From Chryseobacterium sp. JJR-5R (GTDB lineage: Bacteria > Bacteroidota > Bacteroidia > Flavobacteriales > Weeksellaceae): a DNA stretch of 64,000 nucleotides. A program made the position numbers and the translations under genes. The stretch lies in assembly GCF_034047335.1 (NCBI RefSeq), contig NZ_CP139137.1:2914001-2978000 (forward strand). The letters are read 5' to 3'. Of this stretch, positions 60,573-64,000 are shown piece by piece; position 1 is the stretch's first letter, and each line of letters opens with the position of its first letter. The notes below the pieces were generated by a model. That model made no database searches. It worked only from the letters and a program-made list of their open reading frames with translations, and was not told the origin of the DNA.

Positions 60573-62636
60573 TTAATATCCGGGAAGCTGGGTCAGGTTC
60601 GGGTTGTCCACCAGCGGGTGCCCTGCAGAAGCCGCAGCAAAAGGAAGCAGTTCTGTTTTGTTCGGTACAAATCCGTAGAAAAGGCCGTCTCCGTTGCCTT
60701 CGATCCAGGTTGGGTACACGCCTCCGTTTTCAAACGCACCGGTTGGTTTTGTATAGATAATATTACCGACTTGAAGCTGGTTAAAGCCTTCAATAAATCC
60801 TACGGCCTTTCTGGCGTTCCCGTTAAACGTACTGGTATATGCCTGAAACATATTTGCGGGATACCATTTATCATCGGCTGTTGAAGTCTGTCCGTTTGCC
60901 AATGCTATATTTCTAAGCGTCGTCTGATAGGCTGCATATCCTGAAGAATTGGTAGGAACTGCCTGAACCTGTGCAATCTGTGCAGGATCTGTTAAATCGA
61001 TATAAGTAACTGCCAGAAAAGGATCTCCGTATACCTGCGTATTTTTGTGATATTTGTAAAGTCTGTAAATTGGTGTTGATGCAAACTGACCGGTACGGTT
61101 GGATAAATTTTTCATCGTCTGTTTTGTCGCAGCGATTTCACTGGCAAGACGGTTCATCCTGATCAGATCGGTACGAAGCATAAATTCATCTGAGAATTCC
61201 CACTTACGCTCCTGAACAATGGCTGATTCAAACGCCTGCTGGCCGCTTGGTACGGCTAATGAACCGATTCCCGCACGGTTTCTTACCTGCTGTAAAGCGG
61301 CAATACCCTGAGCCGTTGGCCCGCCGTTTAAATAATTCTGTGTTTCCGCATACATCAACAGGACATCAGCATATCTGATGATCGGAATATTCAGGTTACG
61401 TGCATCTGCAGCCTGTGGTTCCACACACCATGAAATCCTGAATTTGCCCGGCATAATACAGGAATACGTAGTTCCTACATCTACCCAGGTGTCAGTTGCT
61501 GCACCTGTCCTTAAGAAGTAGATACTGTAAGACGTTGTAGCAACATCCCTTCGTTTATCTGCAGGGTTAAAAGAAAGGTAATAACTTGGAAGGATAAACT
61601 GCAGGGCTTTACGGGATCCGTACGTCCCTCCTCTTGAGCCCGGGTGTGCATACACTCCGAATGCCGAATTGGTGTTCGGTCCGTATTCAGCGATGTGCCA
61701 GAGCATTTCCTGATTTACCGCTGAGAAATTCCTTCTGTCAAAATTGAACCAAAGCGCTTCAAAGCCGCTTTTGCCGCCCTGTGCCTGTACCAGGCTGTTG
61801 GTACCGCCGTTGATTACAGAAGCCGCTGCTGCATCGGCAATCTGGTACAGCTGCTGAACTCTTGCGTTATCCGGACGGCGGGACATGGTGCCTGCAGCTC
61901 CGGTATTAAGGTCCCAACGGAGAGAGTATCCTGCTGCATAGAGGGCAATCCTTGCCAAAAGTGCGTTGGTCGACTGCTTGTTCAGTCTTTCCGGTGTCCC
62001 GTTGGAAGCCGGCATGTTGCCGATTGATTCCTGGATGTCAGCAATTACCTTATCATAAATTACATCACGTGAAGTACGCTTAGGATACAGTGTACTGGGA
62101 TCATTGGGATCTGCCTCTTCCAAAGGAATCCAAATGGCAGGCACGTCACCGTACACCCTGATCAGGTTGTAATAGCAAAATGCGCGGATGGCTTTTGCTT
62201 CTGCCAGTAATGCATCACGCTTCGGGCTGGCCGGCATATCCGGCAACCTGTCGATCGCGATGTTGGTTCTTTCGATCACTGCATACATGGCGGCATATAT
62301 CCCGGTCACGGTATTCGGCGTATAGGCATCATACTGATAGTTGGCGATATTGTATTTGGAGTTATTGGTGGTTCCGTCTTCCGCAGAGTGCGTCACCGTA
62401 TCCCCTGCGCCCAGCTGATAGAACATTTCTGTAGGGACCAGGCCTCTGTAAAGGCCCTGAACAAATGCATCCGCCGTTTCTATATTGGTAAAAACCGATT
62501 CTGTATCAGAAGAGTTGTAGGCAGGCTGGTTTAAAAACTCGTCGCTGCAGGAACTGATGCTGAGCCCGCCGATCAGAATAGACGGGATTATGATTAATCT
62601 CTTAATGAAATTATGCTTGTTAACTATGTTTTTCAT
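60573..62636 (-). CDS. SusD-type surface glycan-binding lipoprotein, second pair
   Basis: A 687-residue SusD/RagB protein with lipobox LSISSCSDEF (Cys30). Core blocks are TETADAFVQGLYRG-like, ERTNIAIDRLPDMP, EAKAIRAFCYYNLIRVYGDVP and IRYADVLLMYAETQNYL. It is only distantly similar to the SusD at 20474 and longer. It follows its SusC by 18 bp and precedes the rhamnose genes, so rhamnose-containing oligosaccharides of RG-I are a likely ligand (inference). Confidence 0.93.
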   Translation of the reverse strand: MKNIVNKHNFIKRLIIIPSILIGGLSISSCSDEFLNQPAYNSSDTESVFTNIETADAFVQGLYRGLVPTEMFYQLGAGDTVTHSAEDGTTNNSKYNIANYQYDAYTPNTVTGIYAAMYAVIERTNIAIDRLPDMPASPKRDALLAEAKAIRAFCYYNLIRVYGDVPAIWIPLEEADPNDPSTLYPKRTSRDVIYDKVIADIQESIGNMPASNGTPERLNKQSTNALLARIALYAAGYSLRWDLNTGAAGTMSRRPDNARVQQLYQIADAAAASVINGGTNSLVQAQGGKSGFEALWFNFDRRNFSAVNQEMLWHIAEYGPNTNSAFGVYAHPGSRGGTYGSRKALQFILPSYYLSFNPADKRRDVATTSYSIYFLRTGAATDTWVDVGTTYSCIMPGKFRISWCVEPQAADARNLNIPIIRYADVLLMYAETQNYLNGGPTAQGIAALQQVRNRAGIGSLAVPSGQQAFESAIVQERKWEFSDEFMLRTDLIRMNRLASEIAATKQTMKNLSNRTGQFASTPIYRLYKYHKNTQVYGDPFLAVTYIDLTDPAQIAQVQAVPTNSSGYAAYQTTLRNIALANGQTSTADDKWYPANMFQAYTSTFNGNARKAVGFIEGFNQLQVGNIIYTKPTGAFENGGVYPTWIEGNGDGLFYGFVPNKTELLPFAAASAGHPLVDNPNLTQLPGY

Positions 62637-62654
62637 GACTGAAACAATTAAATA

Positions 62655-64000
62655 TTAAAATGTAAGATTGATGCCCAGGACGTAACTTCTGGACCTTGGG
62701 AAGGAAGAACTGTCATATCCCGGAGTAACCGCAACACCGCTTGCCGCTGAAACTTCCGGATCATATCCTGAATACCCTGTAATGGTTGCTAAGTTATTAA
62801 CCGTTGCATAAATACGTGCATTCGTCAGTCTTACCGTGCTTAAAAATTCTTTAGGAAAAGAGTATCCCAGCGTAACTATGGAAACCCTCAGATAAGAACC
62901 GTCTTCCACATAATAGGACGAAGGATAGGTAATATTGGCGGTATTGGTATTGCTTAAACTCCAGAGGCTTGAGCCTTCGTTAGGATTAAGTTCTTTTAAT
63001 CTTTCCAGATTGGTTGTTGCCTGTCCGGTATTAGGATCAATAAGATGATAATAATTATCCCCGAATTCCGAAGGTACGTTCTGAAACACGCCGTAAGGGC
63101 TTAAACTCTGTTTGGTTGCATTATAAATATCGCCCCCTACGCTGAATTTCAGGAACACGGCCAGATCAAAGCCTTTGTAAGAAAAATTATTGCTGATTCC
63201 TCCGATAAAGTCCGGCGTTCCGTTCCCTATTTTTACCAATTTCCTTGTAAACTGGTCTCCGGCAGCATTATCAGCCGCAAACTTCATGTCTCCCGGCTTC
63301 GGCGTTCCGGATGCAGGCTTTACAACACCCGCTTTCAGGATAAATGTCCCGTTCGGCCCCTGGGTAAAGTCATCTGTGGTATAAATCCCCTGATACACAT
63401 ATCCGTACATATCCCCAAGTTCTTCTCCAACATTGGCATAATACGTTACCATACCTGATCTGTTGCCGCCTACGCTGAAAGTTCTGAAAGTTCTGCCTTC
63501 ATCAAGAGATAATACTTTTGACTTGTTAAATCCGATATTGGCATCCGTAGACCATCTGAAATTTTCAGATTTTAAGTTGACTGAGTTTAAGGTGAATTCC
63601 ATCCCGGTATTTTTCATAGAACCCACATTCACAAACTGGCTTCTGTATCCCGTAGATGCAGGAAGTACAGTCTCCAGCAACATGCTGCTTACATTGTTAT
63701 TATAGAATTCACCGGTTAATTTAATCCTGTTGTTGAATAAAGCTAAATCTACCCCTAAGTTTGTAGATCTCATCTCTTCCCACTGAACAATACGGTTACC
63801 CAGAACACTGCTTGTCATTAAAGCCAGGTTACCTATTGTATTATTGGAAGGATAGTCGGTTGCCGTTACATTGGTTCTGAATACGTTATTCGGGATGCTG
63901 TTATTTCCTACGATTCCATATTCAAATCTGAACTTCAGGTCATTGACATAATTTTCAATCTTAGAATTTTTCCAGAAACCTTCTTCAGAAACCCTCCAGG
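62655..64000 (-). CDS. SusC-type transporter, 5' part cut by window edge
   Basis: The C-terminal 448 residues of a SusC protein. The frame is open to base 64000 (WRVSEEGFWKNSKIEN at the edge), so an internal ATG at 63818 is not the start. Typical SusC barrel segments are present: KFRFEYGIVGNNSIPNNVF, WEEMRSTNLGVDLALFNNRI, DLAVFLKFSVGGDIYN and the end RSRSYVLGINLTF. It pairs with the SusD downstream. Plug, TonB box and signal peptide lie outside the window. Confidence 0.93.
   Translation of the reverse strand, partial: WRVSEEGFWKNSKIENYVNDLKFRFEYGIVGNNSIPNNVFRTNVTATDYPSNNTIGNLALMTSSVLGNRIVQWEEMRSTNLGVDLALFNNRIKLTGEFYNNNVSSMLLETVLPASTGYRSQFVNVGSMKNTGMEFTLNSVNLKSENFRWSTDANIGFNKSKVLSLDEGRTFRTFSVGGNRSGMVTYYANVGEELGDMYGYVYQGIYTTDDFTQGPNGTFILKAGVVKPASGTPKPGDMKFAADNAAGDQFTRKLVKIGNGTPDFIGGISNNFSYKGFDLAVFLKFSVGGDIYNATKQSLSPYGVFQNVPSEFGDNYYHLIDPNTGQATTNLERLKELNPNEGSSLWSLSNTNTANITYPSSYYVEDGSYLRVSIVTLGYSFPKEFLSTVRLTNARIYATVNNLATITGYSGYDPEVSAASGVAVTPGYDSSSFPRSRSYVLGINLTF

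Noticed and set aside
62655..63818. Complete gene starting at the ATG at 63818
   Set aside because: The frame stays open with SusC-like sequence to the window edge, so this ATG is internal.
1..64000. tRNA, rRNA, prophage or defence island
   Set aside because: No conserved RNA gene segments, phage structural genes, restriction or nuclease clusters were seen. The only defence-like item is the decayed zeta-toxin module.

Overview
The window reads as chromosome of a Bacteroidota member of class Flavobacteriia, most likely a Chryseobacterium-like Weeksellaceae. The reasons are two SusC/SusD pairs, the near absence of Shine-Dalgarno sequences, TAnnTTTG-type promoter boxes, and interspersed palindromic repeats of a kind I associate with that group. 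The genus is an inference; there is no rRNA or tRNA gene here to test it.

Layout. (1) 1-5.4 kb: a TonB-dependent receptor cut by the left edge, two LacI-family regulators and a membrane-anchored tyrosine phosphatase. (2) 5.4-6.6 kb: a repeat-rich gap holding a REP-associated tyrosine transposase with its own REP-like palindromes. (3) 6.7-16.6 kb, minus strand: the cytoplasmic uronate pathway kduI-kduD-uxaC-kdgK-kdgA-exuT-uxaB-uxaA. (4) 17.4-38.4 kb, plus strand: a long pectin utilisation operon (SusC, SusD, two pectin methylesterases, PL1 pectate lyase, two DUF4861/GH105-type exo-acting candidates, GH43, two rhamnogalacturonan acetylesterase-like SGNH proteins, GH28, two alpha/beta-hydrolase esterases, KdgF cupin, GH95). 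(5) 38.7-49.7 kb: a PL1 and a PL10 pectate lyase, a second DUF4861 protein, a second GH28, a 1202-residue DUF4450-like protein and a 711-residue six-hairpin glycosidase-like protein. (6) 50.1-53.7 kb: a GntR/LacI-hybrid regulator, a secreted SnoaL/DUF4440-like protein, a low-GC acetyltransferase-like gene and a decayed zeta-toxin module beside a relic of the lldD 3' end. (7) 53.7-64 kb, minus strand: an L-rhamnose pathway (rhamnose isomerase, FGGY kinase, fused aldolase/lactaldehyde dehydrogenase, lactate dehydrogenase-like enzyme) with a second SusD and a SusC cut by the right edge.

How it works together (inference from family knowledge). Surface and periplasmic esterases and lyases strip and cut homogalacturonan and rhamnogalacturonan I. 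SusC/SusD import oligosaccharides, and GH28, GH105 and GH43 trim them. ExuT brings hexuronates into the cytosol. Galacturonate runs through UxaC-UxaB-UxaA. Unsaturated uronate runs through KdgF-KduI-KduD. Both meet at 2-keto-3-deoxygluconate, then KdgK and KdgA. Rhamnose from the RG-I backbone goes to dihydroxyacetone phosphate plus lactate and pyruvate.

The clearest regulatory signal is a LacI-type palindrome, consensus GCAATCGATTGC, at six places next to pectin genes. The most unusual structural signals are an interspersed repeat translated in frame inside the 1202-residue protein, REP-like units bracketing their presumed transposase, and the zeta-toxin islet next to the lldD 3' end.
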